Notes under the pieces: model-generated | What the model was told of the DNA's origin: nothing | The model's input: only the letters and a program-made list of their open reading frames with translations | Databases searched by the model: none | Shown: one piece after another, positions 1-11,475 of the stretch | How the letters are laid out: each line of letters begins with the position of its first letter | Numbering within the stretch: position 1 is the stretch's first letter | Made by a program: the position numbers and the translations under genes | DNA from: Paralithodes platypus | Lineage: Eukaryota > Arthropoda > Malacostraca > Decapoda > Lithodidae | Assembly: GCA_032716605.1 (NCBI GenBank) | Contig: CM064572.1 | Coordinates: 44,292,703 to 44,356,702, forward strand | DNA length: 64,000 nt | Direction: 5' to 3'

Positions 1-443
1 GCACAGATCTCATCCTTAAACACCTTGCTCATCTCCTCCACTTCCTCCATAACTTCCAGGTCGAACCCACCTAGTCGTCTTTCCACTGCTCTCCTGTACT
101 CCTCCCTGACTTCCTCCTCCTGCAACCTCTCCACCCTCCTCACCATTCCACCCTCCTCTCGCCTCCCTCCCGCTCTCCTCACCCACTTCTTTTGTATCCT
201 AACCTTAGCTACCACTACATAATGATCAGACAGACCCCCTCCAATACCCCTATACACCCTAGCATCCATCACAGATTTCTTCATTCGTTCATCCACACAT
301 ACATAATCAATCAATGACTTTCGTTCCACCACTGTCTTATCCTTCATCGTCAACATCCGTTTCCACGTGTACCTGTGGATCATTCTGTGTCGGAAGAAGG
401 TGTTGGCTATCCACAGCCTCCTCCCCACACATACGTCCACAAG
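1..443 (-). pseudogene. RTE-type LINE fragment, C-terminal endonuclease and start of linker
   Basis: Read on the minus strand from about 443 down to the window edge this is one open frame of about 145 codons. It carries the order typical of an RTE-clade apurinic-like endonuclease: a VCVGRRLWIANTFF-type box, a HRYTWKR box, LIDYVCVDERM, and the catalytic SDHYVVV motif near 205-225. A charged linker leading toward the reverse transcriptase follows. The RT itself would lie off the left edge. In a full element the protein would nick target DNA and prime reverse transcription. The 5' end is cut at about 443, beside AT-rich DNA and then a gypsy LTR remnant, so this looks like a 5'-truncated insertion. 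The reading is by motif only. Confidence 0.8.
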
Positions 444-486
444 TGCACTACAGTTATTTATTATTATAAATAATTTATTAAATTAT

Positions 487-786
487 TTATTAAATCTTGT
501 TATAGTTTATTCAAGCATTGTTATTACTTAAGAGCATTTTATTAACGTAAAGTACTCCTGTTGTGAGTAGGCTTTGCCGTCACCGGAAAGCCTTTGTAGA
601 AGTGCACTAAAACCCAGTTAATTGATACCCCGTTATCCAGTAGATTAACTCTGGAGGGTTTAAGTGTTTTGTTCACCGGCGTAATAGTTCGAGGGTTTGG
701 AATTAGCGTGCCGTTGTTGCAGATATAGCCTATCATCTAGTCCATTATTAAGTGCCCTTGTTTATTTCGTAGTGCCGGTCTTAACA
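487..786 (+). repeat. 5' LTR of element 1, 3' part only
   Basis: This stretch matches 15460-15753 almost base for base and ends in the same CCGG..TAACA terminus. It is the U5-side end of an LTR whose upstream 1.5 kb is missing. The few substitutions relative to the 3' LTR include a TTAACA end here against GTAACA there. Confidence 0.85.
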
Positions 787-788
787 AA

Positions 789-796
789 TGGCGACC
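789..796 (+). promoter_or_regulatory. Primer-binding site of element 1
   Basis: TGGCGACC starts two bases after the LTR end. It is identical in the three gypsy elements of the window (789, 8116 and, on the other strand, 25177). TGG pairs with the CCA end of a tRNA. An arginine tRNA ending GGTCGCCA would fit, but this is from memory and unchecked. Confidence 0.65.
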
Positions 797-1046
797 TTAG
801 ACCAGTATATAGTGAACTGAATATTGCAGGTTTTTTTGGAGAAATCTTATTGCCATTTGGGGTTGAATTTATTTCTTGCATTGTTGGCAGTGGACTTTGT
901 TTTGAGGATATATAGAACTTGTTGGAGTTTATTGGTGACCTAGTATTGCACTCAAGAACATCTTCGAATATTTTTTTGTGAATAAAGCTACGCGAGAGTT
1001 TGGCTACTTTTGTCTTGACTTGAGAATTTTGTTTGTTGACTCCATC

Positions 1047-2521
1047 ATGTCACTGGACGGGTCTGAACATAGTGAGGGCACAGTGCGAGAGACAGGCGAG
1101 GAGGTGGAGAAGGTGGAGTTGTCTAACGGCGTTCGGGTGGTGAACAATGAGGAGGAGCCTGTGTCGGCGGACCGGGTGTCGGGGCTGGACCGGTACGGAC
1201 TGCAGTGTGTAGCCACGATCTTAGGGTTTTCCGGCACTAGCGGTTTGTCGACAGGTGAGCTGGTTATCTGGGTGCTCGGTGGGGTGCATGGGGCTTCGGG
1301 TGGAGCGGGAGCTGGGGCACCTTCGGCCCAGCCCCCATTCCACTCGACTCCTATCATGGCGCCCCCTCGGACTCCGGAGCCGGGAACGTTCCCGCAGGCC
1401 GATGACCGCTGGCGGTTGGGTATGCCTCTAGGTGATTCAAGGGGTGGGTCCCCAATAGTAGCACCCCCTCCTCAGGGTTTGTCTTCCGAGATGTTGTTTC
1501 AGCTCGAGCTCGCCAAACTTAAGCAGCAAGAGCGACAGGCTGAGCTCGAGCAGCGGAAGTATGAGGCTGAGCGCAAGTATAAGTATGAGAAGGAGCTCAA
1601 GCAGCGAGAGGCTGAGCTCAGGCAGCAGCAGCAGCAGCGAGAGGCTGAGCTTACGTTTGAGTCTGAAAGGTATCGTGCCGATGTTGATCTAGAGAAAACT
1701 CGTTTAGAAGTGACAAGGAACCGAGTCGTCCAGGGGGGTCGAGCCCATGACCAGTCCCTGTCGCACTACTAAAGTTGGTTCCAGTGTTTGATGAGTTAGG
1801 AGTTACCAAATTTTTTCTCCGGTTCGAGAAAAAGTGCCAGGAGCACCAATGGCCCGAGGAGAAGTGGGCAGCCCTTGTTTCGTCACGTTTGACGGGGAAA
1901 GCACTCAAGGCGTATGATGCTTTGCCCCGAGATTCCTGCGTGAATTATGAGGCGTTGAAAGAGGCTGTCCTGAGGGCGTATGAGTTGCAGCCAGAGACCT
2001 ATAGGCTGAAATTTAGGGCTGTTCCAAAAAGAAAGGAGAGTACTTTCCAGGAACACGCTAGAGAGCTGTCAGATGCATTTTAGAATTGGTTAAGATCGGA
2101 GAAGGCAACTACTTTTGATGCAGTGAAACAATTAGTGTTGTTAGAGCAATTTTTTAAATGTACTGGCAGTGACTTGACTCTTAACCTGAAAGAAAAGCAA
2201 TCAAAAACTCTGCCGGCTGAAGGCGGCTAAGATGGCTGACTTCAGGTTGTCATTGATTCGTAGGTGCGGGTCTGCACAGAGAGCTGAGGCAGGTAACAAG
2301 GGGCGTACCACTCCACCCCCCCGAATTAATGACACAAATAATTATCCATTTAAGAGTACTGTTGCCAATTATGATCCCAAGTCGAAACCCTTCCCGTTAA
2401 AGAAAGGCCAGGGCCCTTCCTCACCTCAGAGGAAGTCCATGAGCGAAGTGGAGTGTTTCAGGTGTCATGAGAAGGGGCATATTGCGCGCTCATGTCCGAG
2501 CACACCGCCTACAGCAGTGGT
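1047..2521 (+). pseudogene. gag: Gag remnant of element 1 (SCAN-like segment, CCHC knuckle)
   Basis: The start is taken at the ATG of MSLDG because the same SIM-S junction begins the gag of element 3. Order: an acidic N-terminus, a G/A/P-rich stretch, a Q/E/R-rich coiled-coil-like region (about 1500-1660), a capsid-like part with HQWPEEKWAALVS, a SCAN-like segment (ETYRLKFR, then NWLRSEK, then LVLLEQFFKC), a basic P-rich linker, and one CX2CX4HX4C zinc knuckle at 2454-2495. Gag would package element RNA in virus-like particles. It is broken by a frameshift near 1770, a TAG at 2081 and another frameshift near 2215. Confidence 0.85.
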
Positions 2522-3315
2522 GTCACTAGTGAGCAACATCGGTGTGTCTTTGAGGTCTTCCGCGTTTACCCGGGTAATATGTCGATTGCGAAGTCACAGT
2601 CGGTGCAGAAGCAGCAGGAGGGCTCGTCACCCGTCCGTGATGCTTTTTGTGGTCATAGGGGGCACGGCACTGTGAGGTTGGCTGGTGTGGAACATAGGCT
2701 TGAGTTGTTGCGTGATACGGGCGCTTCCCAGACACTTGTTAAGAATTTCACTGGCAAGCCTATTAACACGGCTCCGGTTGTGGTGGTTCAAGGCATCAAT
2801 GCTACGCGGTCTTACCCGCTGGTCAGAGTAGAGCTTGAGGGGGACGGTGTGACATGAGAGTTGGATGTGGGGGTTGTGGAGAAGTTGCCAGTTGAGGGGG
2901 TCAACCTCCTTCTCGGTAACGACTTTGCGGTGCTCACTTCCGAGGTTCCACCCTTAGTCGTTGCCGAGAGGGCGGCCGACACGAGTAGGGAGGGGCAAGA
3001 GGGGCTCGAGAGATCTCAGTCCGCTCAGGTGTCACAGCCTAATACCCAAGTTTTAGACCACCGGAGGAAGGGTCGGGGTCGGAAGGAGAAAGTCAAGGCT
3101 GGTCGTGTTGAGAGTTTGGACCCAGAGACACTCCTTGGTGACTCGGTACTTGACCCAAAGGTGAGCTCCGGAGTGGCCCCAGAACCTGTCCCCCCTAGTG
3201 ACATGGTAGGGCGTGATGGCACTCCGTGACAGAGTAGTTCCCAGGTGCAACGAGAAGATCCTAGCCTTGAGAGTTGTGGGAACGGGGCTATTAAACTCGG
3301 CGAGGACGGGGAAGC
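2522..3315 (+). pseudogene. pol: Aspartic protease remnant and downstream linker of element 1
   Basis: The retropepsin active-site motif DTGAS lies at 2714-2728, and the LLLGNDF box that follows it in this family lies near 2910. The enzyme would cut the Gag-Pol precursor. A CGA-to-TGA change at 2855 (TRELDV in the intact copy) interrupts the frame, and the frame shifts again near 3215. The rest is a poorly conserved P/S/E-rich linker that also lies between protease and integrase tail in elements 2 and 3. Confidence 0.8.
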
Positions 3316-4155
3316 ATGTCATGAACCTGTTAAAGGAGTTTGTGAGGCAACCACCTGAGCAGCCTACTGTCCCTGTGTTGGTCTGCAGCGGCCAAGGTGG
3401 AGAAGGAGAGCGGGGCAGTGAGGCACAGGTGGTGCAAAGTTGGGATTGTCATGTCTCGGCGGAGCAGTGGGCGGGGGACACGAGTCAGGTGGCTGTGGAA
3501 GCGCTTGAGCACCTGCCTGAGCAGCAGTGTGCAGCGCTCCAGCCCCTGCTCGGTTCATACCCCACTGTTTGTTCCGAGCACCCAGGCTTCACAACTCATG
3601 CGGTGCACGATATTCCGCTGGCAGGTCACTTGAGTGTGGGTAAACCGTTGGCCTCGTTGTTTCAGTGGTTCAAGGTGGGCGACGAGGCTTTGGCATGGTT
3701 GTCAGGTCAGGGTCGACCCATGGCTGCTAAGTGTGGTGGTCAGAATCAGGACATTGAGCAGATTGGTGAGGTTGGCTGTGGAATAGATGCGCCCGGTCGT
3801 CGCATAGCCTCCCAATGCTGCCCTAGTAATATGCAACAGCCCTACCATAGACCAACTGTATCTGGCAATGTCGCTGAAGGCGGTGATGCTGCACAGGCAG
3901 ATGTAATCCAAGGAATGCGGGGGTGCGCATGTACGGTATCGGCGGGGAAGCCTTAGCAATTATGAAATATGGGAGTGACTGCACAGGTGGTACAGATTGT
4001 CCCTCTCATGACCTGGCTGTTCTAGGGAAAAAGGTGGAGAAGGAGGGAGACTATAGTGTAGAAACTGCGGTCTCGGCTGGGTTGCGGGAGGGCAATGAGC
4101 ATGTTGTTTTTCGAGATAAGTTGCAACATCTTGTTCCTAAGCGTCAAGAGAAGTA
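3316..4155 (+). pseudogene. pol: Shuffled integrase-tail / pre-RT linker of element 1
   Basis: The segment opens with a remnant of the integrase C-terminus (MNLLKEFVRQPPE, matching VNLMKEYVRRPPE of element 3). The element-3-like linker with SAEQWAGDT, LPEQQ and EHPGFTTHAVHD follows. Near 3670-3810 a second integrase-tail-like stretch appears (WFKVGDEALAWL, then GRPMAAK, then DAPGRR), which parallels HVGQEVLILLP, HPLSAKY and DTPDRR in element 3. A further diverged linker ends near 4150 with HLVPKRQEK. The same arrangement is present in element 2, so it predates both insertions. Alignment is by eye. Confidence 0.6.
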
Positions 4156-4702
4156 GTTTACTAGGCTGTGGCAGTACGTCTGTATGTTTGTTGATTCTCC
4201 AGGCCTGATGTACGGGGTAGAATCCGTCATGGAGGCTGGAGACAGTGCAAAGCTCAAATTGGCTCCCTACCGTATAAATCCTGCTCGACAGCCTGTTGTA
4301 AAAGCAGAGCTGGACTACATGTTGGACAAGGGTCTGAGGGATGAGGGATATCGTGAGTGGTCGTTGTCAGTAACTTTGCAACCTGAGTTAAGTGGCAAGA
4401 TCTGTGTGTATGTTGTTTGCAAGAGTGTTGGTGCATTATCTCTGACAGACGCATATACCTTATCCAGAGTTGACGACCCCATAGACCGCTGCCTCATTTA
4501 TCACGAAGGTAGAACTAGTGAAAGGTTATTGGCAGGCCCCGTTGCCGGAGAGAGCGAAGAGAAGTGCCAGTCTTGTGATGAACTGGGCAGTTTATCAGTG
4601 TCAGGTGTTGTTTTGCTGCCGGAACACAAGTTGGATGTGTGGCATGTTAAGGGCACTGATAATGTTCTGGCTGATTGTTTGTCATGGGAGGGTATGTCTT
4701 AA
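4156..4702 (+). pseudogene. pol: RT N-terminus fused to RNase H C-terminus (element 1)
   Basis: SPGLMYGVES, APYRINPARQP and LQPELSGK correspond to the pre-RT and first RT blocks of element 3 (EHPGLTTLEV, VPYRVPPIK, LQPKPDGK). KGYWQAPLPERAK is the conserved block after the first catalytic Asp. After VYQCQV the sequence jumps to LLPEHKLDVWH and NVLADCLS, the last block of RNase H. The region with YLDD and the RNase H active site is therefore deleted. There is a frameshift near 4495. No activity is possible. Confidence 0.75.
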
Positions 4703-5113
4703 GGAGCACCCTCGCCATTCAGTCAGTGTTTGTTTGAGAGTGGAGAAAAAATTAGGCTTGCCCCTGTAATGCAAAGCCGCCAAAAACACTATTAAAAATA
4801 ATACAAAAACCTCACATAATAACTCGTCCTTTTGATAGTATATAAGTGCAGTATGTTACAGCAAGAATCTAAGACATTCTGAGTTTTTGTCTTAGTAGGC
4901 TAGGCTTGTTGAAGCTTGCTCGTTGAGCGTAATATTGTTAAGTGATACTATTCTTTTGGGGAAGTGTTGTGTAGATTTTTGTTATATAATGAAGTGTTTT
5001 ATGTTGTGATTGTGCCTTGTTTTCACAACTTGGGGGAGTAGCTGGGTGAGGCGGGGTTTATGAGCATTCTGTCTGGTCAGATGTGGCGTTTACCCGAGGT
5101 TAAAACGTCCCAC
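4703..5113 (+). other. 3' untranslated region of element 1
   Basis: This non-coding stretch between the pol stub and the polypurine tract is similar in layout to 12180-12576 of element 2 and 20159-20621 of element 3. I see no gene in it. Confidence 0.6.
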
Positions 5114-5126
5114 ATCTTGGGCGGTG
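5114..5126 (+). promoter_or_regulatory. Polypurine tract of element 1
   Basis: ATCTTGGGCGGTG lies directly before the LTR start TGTTACGC. The same block with GGGG precedes the 3' LTRs of elements 2 and 3. It is the expected primer for plus-strand DNA synthesis. Confidence 0.65.
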
Positions 5127-6244
5127 TGTTACGCTGGCCAGCTTGCCAGAATGTGCTCGTACTCGCTAGCGCTCTCCAGGGCAGTGGAATGGGCTATAAT
5201 AATCGTAGAACGATGTTCTTTCTTTCCTAGTATTCATGTAGTCACAGCCAGATCAGTGGTGGTCTTTATTCTTGTCTGTGACACAGGAAGTATTTTATAT
5301 CAGTAATAGAGCATAAGATATGCAGTGTGAAGTTAAGGAGAAAGAGCGAGGTAGGCAGCGAGGTTGTATAATGTGCGTGTGGATGTACGTGTGCCTCCCT
5401 CGCTCGGGCGGGCTTTCCCACGCCCTTGATTGGCTGGCGGGCCTGGCGCGTCCTAGGACGCTTGCTCTTCATGACGTAGTGGTCTGTGATTGGAGGCCGC
5501 TGTCCTGGGAGGGTGGTGCGGGGATCCTTCTCGCGTGTCTCCTTCAGAGCTTGGCATAGCGTGCTCGGTCCTAGACGTCCCTTGCAATCTGTCCCCCAAT
5601 CTAACCCCCTGTACTACTGATTCTCTCTCTGAACTTCTTCTTTTCCATTACTTCTCATCTTTATTCAATTACTTATCCCTTCTGGTTCTGCATACGACTT
5701 CCATAGTCGGCCAGTCGTATTACCAGCACCAGGTCTCACATTTATGTTTATTTATAGCTTTAGGGATTATTAGAGTCATAGTCACATGAGTCATATTATC
5801 ATTGGGTGCTTCTAATTATTGAGTTGTTCTTTGTTACTATTTAATGCTAGACAGTGGAGGGTATCTTTAGTCGTTGTCTGAGTTATGTATATGGCGAGTC
5901 AAAGCCTGTACGACTTCGACGGAACTAGGTGCCTGTAACCCTTGTGCATATTTCTCCTTTGCGAGTGTAGCAGTATACAAGCGAAGAGCTTTTGCCTACA
6001 CTTTCTTGTATGCTCGCTACCTCATTGTGTTGACCTTTGTGGAGCGCCAGGATAAGACCAGATACTTGAGATCTGGACTTACCAAGAGAGCCTCCTAGTC
6101 ACTTAACGTAACATAAAGGGAAATCTGTTCAAGGGGAGACAGTAGACTACGAGCATGCTTGCGCTCTGCCTAGCCTCCTGATACCTTTTTTTTCCGCTGC
6201 TAGACTTTATTAGTAATAAAGACAGCATTGTGTTTATTAACTTT
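5127..6244 (+). repeat. 3' LTR of element 1, first part (interrupted)
   Basis: It starts TGTTACGCTGG directly after the polypurine tract and runs to 6244, where element 2 is inserted. It resumes at 15081. The last four bases, CTTT (6241-6244), are repeated at 15077-15080 as the target duplication of element 2. Confidence 0.85.
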
Positions 6245-8113
6245 TGTGACGCCTACCAGCATTGGCAGAATCGCCTCCCGTTAGCCGCTAGCGCTCGCCA
6301 GGGCAGTGAAATGGGCTACAGTTATCAGAGAATGTTATTCTTTTTTTCATAGTACTTGCATTGTTACAGACAGTCCAGTGGTGATCTTTATTTTTGTCTG
6401 TGACAACGGGAAGTATTTTATATCATGAGTAGAATATAAGATGCATTGTAGTGAAGTTGAGAGAGAGAGCTAGCGGGCAGCGTGGGGGTAGCGAGTGTTG
6501 CTTCCCGCTTCCCTCCTCCCTCCTCCCTCGTCCCTCGCTCTGAGGAGTTTCCCGCCCGCGCGAGCTTTTTCTCGTCTTTGATTAGCTGGTGGTTCTTGGC
6601 GCGTCCTAGGGGCCTGCTGCCTTGTGACGTATCGGCCTGTGATTGGCCGACCACCATGCCTTTGTGGGATCCTGAGGGTCCCGAGGAGCTACACTCCTCA
6701 GAGCAGGCTAGGGACGCACATGACTAACATCCTTTTTACATCTGTCCCCCATATCTCCACCATTGTGATACTGTCTCTCTCACTCAACTTCTTTCTTTCA
6801 TTCCTCTAATCTTTTAACGTCACAGCACTCCCTTTGGGTTCTGTACACGATTTCATATCGGCCCATCGTATTGTGTGCGTCGCTCTCATATATATTTCCA
6901 TGTATTAGAATAGGCTATAAGGGTTCTTAGTCTATGGAGGTTTGATGACTCTGTGTGTGTCTCCCTCAGTGTCCTTATTTTATGGAGGTTTGATGACTCT
7001 TTGTCTGTGTCTCCCTCATTGTCATTAGTGCTCTGCTGGGTTATTTAATGCTAGACTGGGATGAGGTTTCTGTTGTCGTTGTCACCGATGTGTGTATGGT
7101 TCGCTTATACCTACACGACTTCGACGGTTTCTGTGGTAGCCTAGGTCGTCCTTTTGGTTGTGTCTTTTGCGAGTGCAGCATCGTGTTGTAAGAGGGCATT
7201 AGCCTACTACCTTATAACACAGTGCTGCCTCTTTGCTTGACTTTAGAGGGGTCGCCAGGGTAGAACTAGATACTTGAGATCTGGATCTACCAAGAGAGCA
7301 TCCCCGTCAGTAACGTAACTATAATCATATCGCCTTAAGGACGACGCTAGGCTATGAGCCTGTCTTGCTCAGCCACAGTTTCCTAACCTTGATATCCCTG
7401 CTAGACTTTATTTGCCGAGCAGACATTAGTTAGGATATGAGCTCTTTTGATATGTATGCATTATTATTCACAGCATTTATTAGTCTAGGTTGTTGTTGAG
7501 TTGCACAACCATAGCAGACTGTTTCGTTGATGAGGAAGTACTTCTTTTAGTGTCGAGCATTACTGCCGTTGCGCATTTATAATATTCTTGTGTCAGTTAA
7601 CATTATATGTCCTATCTTTTAGTGTATTCAGTCTACATGTGTGGTGTCCTGCCTCCTGCCTTTATATAATTTAAGATACGAGCATCTTATGAGCATCAGA
7701 CTTTCTTCAGAAGTTTCCAGGTCTATGCTGTAGGACTATACTTCACTTTCTTTCAGATAGGAGTGAAGAGTTTATTGTTGTTTAGAGTAACTGTATTGAA
7801 GCATCTTTTTATTGTATTAAATCTTGCAGTGATTTAATTGATCTTTCCATAGCTTCCCTTTTATGCATTTTAACGTAACTTGCATCTTGTTTGTTATCAG
7901 GCTATACCAGTGTGGGTTAGCCTGAAGTAGAGTACATTTATGCCCAGTTAAGGATACCCCATTATCGCAGATTAACTCTGGAGGGTATAGGTGTTTTTGT
8001 TCGCCGACATATAAGTTCAAGGGTTTGGATCTAGCGTACCGTTGTTGCCTAGTGCCCTATTACTAGTCCAATCATTAAGTGCCCTTGTTTTATTCGTAGC
8101 CCCGGTCGTAACA
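6245..8113 (+). repeat. 5' LTR of element 2
   Basis: An 1869-bp LTR from TGTGACGCC to GTCGTAACA. It aligns along its whole length with the 3' LTR once two insertions there are removed. A pyrimidine-rich segment near 6500-6540 has about 30 bp more than the other copy. Confidence 0.9.
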
Positions 8114-8115
8114 AA

Positions 8116-8123
8116 TGGCGACC
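8116..8123 (+). promoter_or_regulatory. Primer-binding site of element 2
   Basis: TGGCGACC two bases after the LTR end, as in the other copies. Confidence 0.65.
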
Positions 8124-8398
8124 TTGCCAAGTATCTTATTTTAGTAGAAACCAGGATCCATTTGTTGATTATTGCAGTAATAACAATAAGTGCCCTTGCC
8201 TGGTATCTAAGAAAGAATTGCAGGATTGTTGGACATTTGTTTTTTGAGGAATATTTTGGACACATGGAAAAACATTTTGGCAACGTAGTATAGCACTTGA
8301 GTTGTCTTCGAGCATTTTATATTTTGAGTGAATAGTGCTACATGAGAGTTTAGGTACTACTTTTTTTTTATAAACGTTGAGAATTTTCGGTGGACACT

Positions 8399-9900
8399 AT
8401 GTCGAACGACGGATCAATGTACAGTGAGGACACAGTACGGGAAGCAGACTCTGAGGTGCAGAAGCTGGGTTCGTTAGAAGGCATTAGAGTAGTAACTAGT
8501 AAGGAGGATGCAAGGAAGTTTCTGGAGATGCCTATTACTGCTAACCGGGTGTCGGGGACTGATCGGTATGGTCTCCAGTGTTTGGCCACGGTCATGGGGC
8601 ATGTGGGCACTTGCAGCATGTCGAGAGGTGACCTAGTGGCCTGGGTGCTCGGCGGGGTGCGTGGGGCTTCGGGTGGAGCGGGAGCTGGGGCACCTTCGGC
8701 CCAGGCCCCATTCCACTCGACTCCTACCATGGCGCCCCCTCGGGCTCCGGAGCCGGGTACGATCCCGCAGGCCGATAGTCACTGGCAGCGTGGTTTGTCA
8801 CTGGGTGGGTCTCCAATTGTTGCATCTCCTCCTCCTCAAGGTTTAACTGCAGATATGATCTTCCAGCTTGAGATGGCTAAACTTAACCAGCAGGCTGAGC
8901 AACGAAGGCATGAAGCTGAGCTCGAGCAACGGCAGCGGGAGGCTGAGCTCAGGATTCAGGCTGAGGAGAGAAAGACCATGTACTGTGCAGACATAGAGCT
9001 TGAGAAGTCTCGGGTGGAGTCGACTGGGCAGCGTCTCGGTGCTGGGAATCGAGGTCTTGATCAGTCTTTATCGCACCTTCTTAAGTTAGTCCCTGTATTT
9101 GACGAGTCGGGTGTCACCGAGTTTTTCCTGCGTTTTGAGAAGAAGTGCCGGGAGCACCAATGGCCCGAGGTTAAGTGGGCAGCCCTTGTTTCCACTAGGT
9201 TGGTTGGCAAAGGACTCTAGGCATATGATGCGTTGCCCTTGGAGTCTTGCGTCGATTATGAGGTACTGAAGGAAGCTGTTCTGCGGGCGTACGAGTTACA
9301 ACCAGAGACATATAGGTTGAAGTTCCGGGGTGTTACGAAGGGTCGTGAGTGCACTTTTCTAGAGCATGCCTGGGAACTGTCTGATGCATTGTGAAATTGG
9401 CTGAGGTCAGAGAAGGTGACGACGTTCAAGGAGCTTGAGCAGTTAGTCCTTCTAGAGCAATTTTTCAAGTGCATAGGCGGCGACCTGACTTTGAACCTCA
9501 GAGAGAAACAGCCTAAACCTCTTCAGAAGTCAGCTGAGATGGTTGACCTGAGAATGTCACTGATCCATGGGTGCGGGTCTGCACAACGGACCGATGCAGT
9601 TAACAAGAGGCGCAACATTCCACCCCCCCCGAGTCAGTGATGCACAAGTTAATAACGAGAGTAAGAGCAATGATACCAATTTTTATCACAAACCTAATAC
9701 CGTCCCGTTTAAGAAGGGTCCGGGCCCTTCCCCACCTCAAAGGGAAGCCCAAGGGGGAGTTAAGAGTGTTTTCATTGTCACAAGAAGGGGCATTTTGCAC
9801 GATCCTGTCCTAGCAAGCTACCTACAGCAGTCGTGTCTTTGGCTCGCAACATTGGAGTGTCTTTCAAGTCGTCTGCGTTTGCCCGGGGTAAATGGTCAGA
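8399..9900 (+). pseudogene. gag: Gag remnant of element 2
   Basis: The start is at the ATG of MSNDG, aligned with elements 1 and 3. The frame runs open to a TAG at 9218 (AAG in the related copies, GKGLKAYDA). A second stop, TGA, lies near 9392 where element 3 has GNWLRSEK, and there is a frameshift near 9635. Visible parts are an A/E/Q/R-rich coiled-coil-like region (about 8860-9030), the capsid-like HQWPEVKWAALVS block, the SCAN-like block (ETYRLKFRGV to LVLLEQFFKC, about 9304-9470), and a CCHC knuckle in the shifted frame (CFHCHKKGHFARSC, about 9769-9810). Only a handful of point changes separate it from an open frame. Confidence 0.85.
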
Positions 9901-9990
9901 GGCTGGAGCACAGCCAGTGAAGAAGTGTCCGGAAGGCTTGACACCTGTCCGGGATACTTTTTGTGACCATAGAGGGCGCGGCTGCGTGAG

Positions 9991-11469
9991 TTGGGCTGGT
10001 TGCAACATGGAGTAGAATTGTTGCGTGATACGGGTGCTTCCCAGACATTGATGAAAAACGTTACAGGCAAACCTATAAACGCGGCACGGGTGGTTGTGGT
10101 GCAGGGTATTAATGCTACAAAGTCATACCTGTTGGTTCGAGTAGAGCTGGAGGTTGAAGGTGTGACACGAGAGTGGGATGTTGGAATCGTGGAGAAACTG
10201 CCAGTAGAGGGCGTCGACCTTCTTCTCGGCAACGACTTTGCGGTACCTGCTTCTGAGGTTCCACCATTAGTCGGTGCCGAGAGGGCGGCCGACGTGAGTA
10301 GGGAGGGGCAGGAGTTGGTCGATAGGTCTCAACCACAGCAGAGGGTGTGTGTTGTTACCCGATCTCGTGCATCTAAAGTCTCACAGCCTATTCCTCAGTC
10401 TCTAGACCAGCGGAGGAACGGTCGGAAGGAGCAAGCTAAAGTTGGGAGTTATGCAAGTTTTGCTCCAGCGGCTCTCCTTAGCGACTTAGTACTTAACCCA
10501 GAGGTGAGCTCCGGAGTGGCCCCAGAACCTGTCACCCCTAGTGACATGGTTGGGTGTGATGGCACTCCGCGACTTAGTAGTTCCCAGGTGGAGGAGAGTT
10601 GTGGGAACGGGGCTATTGAACACGAGGACGGGGAAACATGTCATGTGAACCTGTTGGAGGAGTTTGTGAGGCAACCACCTGAGCAGCCTACTGTCCCTGC
10701 GTTGGTCTGCAGCAGCCAAGGTGGAGAAGGAGAGGGGGGCAGTAGGCCACAGGTGGAGGAGAGTTGGGATTGTCATGTCTCGGCGGAGCAGTGGGCGGGG
10801 GACACGAGTCTGGTGGCTGTGGAAGCGCTAGAGCACCTGCCTGAGCAGCAGTGTGCAGCACTCCAGCACCAGCTCGGTTCATACACCACTGGTTGTGCCG
10901 AGCACCCGAGCCTCACAACTCAGGCGGTTCAAGATGTTCCGCGGGCAGGTCACTTGAATGTTTATAGACCGTTAGCCTCGTTGTTTTGGTGGTTCAAGGT
11001 GGGCGACGAGGCTTTGGCATGGTTGCCAGGTCAGGGTCGACCCATGGCTGCCAAGGGTGGTGGTCAGAAGGACATTGAGCAGATTGGTGAGGTTGGCAGT
11101 GGAGTGGATGTGCCCGGTTGTTGCATAGCCTCCCAATGCTGCTCTAGTCGAATGCAACAGCCCTACCATAGACCGACTATATCTGGCCATGTCGCTGAAG
11201 GCGGTGATGCTGCACAGTCAGATGTAGTCGTAAGGAATGCGTGGGTGCGCATGTGCGGTATCGGCGGGGAAGCCTTAGCAATTATGAACTATGGGAGTGA
11301 TTGCACAGGTGGTACTGATTGTCTCTCTCATGACCTGGCTGTTTTAGGGACGAAGGTGGAGAAGGAGGGAGACTATAGTTTAGAAGCTGCGGTCTCGGCT
11401 GGGTTGTGGGAGGGTACTAGGCATGTTGTTCTTCGAGATAAGTTGCAACCCTTTGTTCCTAAGCGATAA
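9991..11469 (+). pseudogene. pol: Protease, linker and shuffled integrase tail of element 2
   Basis: A 492-codon open frame. DTGAS of the retropepsin is at about residue 16 and LLLGNDF at about residue 80. A P/S-rich linker follows, then CHVNLLEEFVRQPPE near 10640 (integrase end), SAEQWAGDT and LPEQQ (linker), and a second integrase-tail-like stretch with WFKVGDEALAWLPG and GRPMAAK (about 10990-11050). A diverged second linker ends in LQPFVPKR. It matches element 1 through its whole length with few gaps, so the arrangement is inherited. No HHCC or DDE integrase core is present. The methionine at 9991 is not a natural start; the frame is entered from gag by a one-base shift. Confidence 0.75.
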
Positions 11470-11475
11470 GAGGAG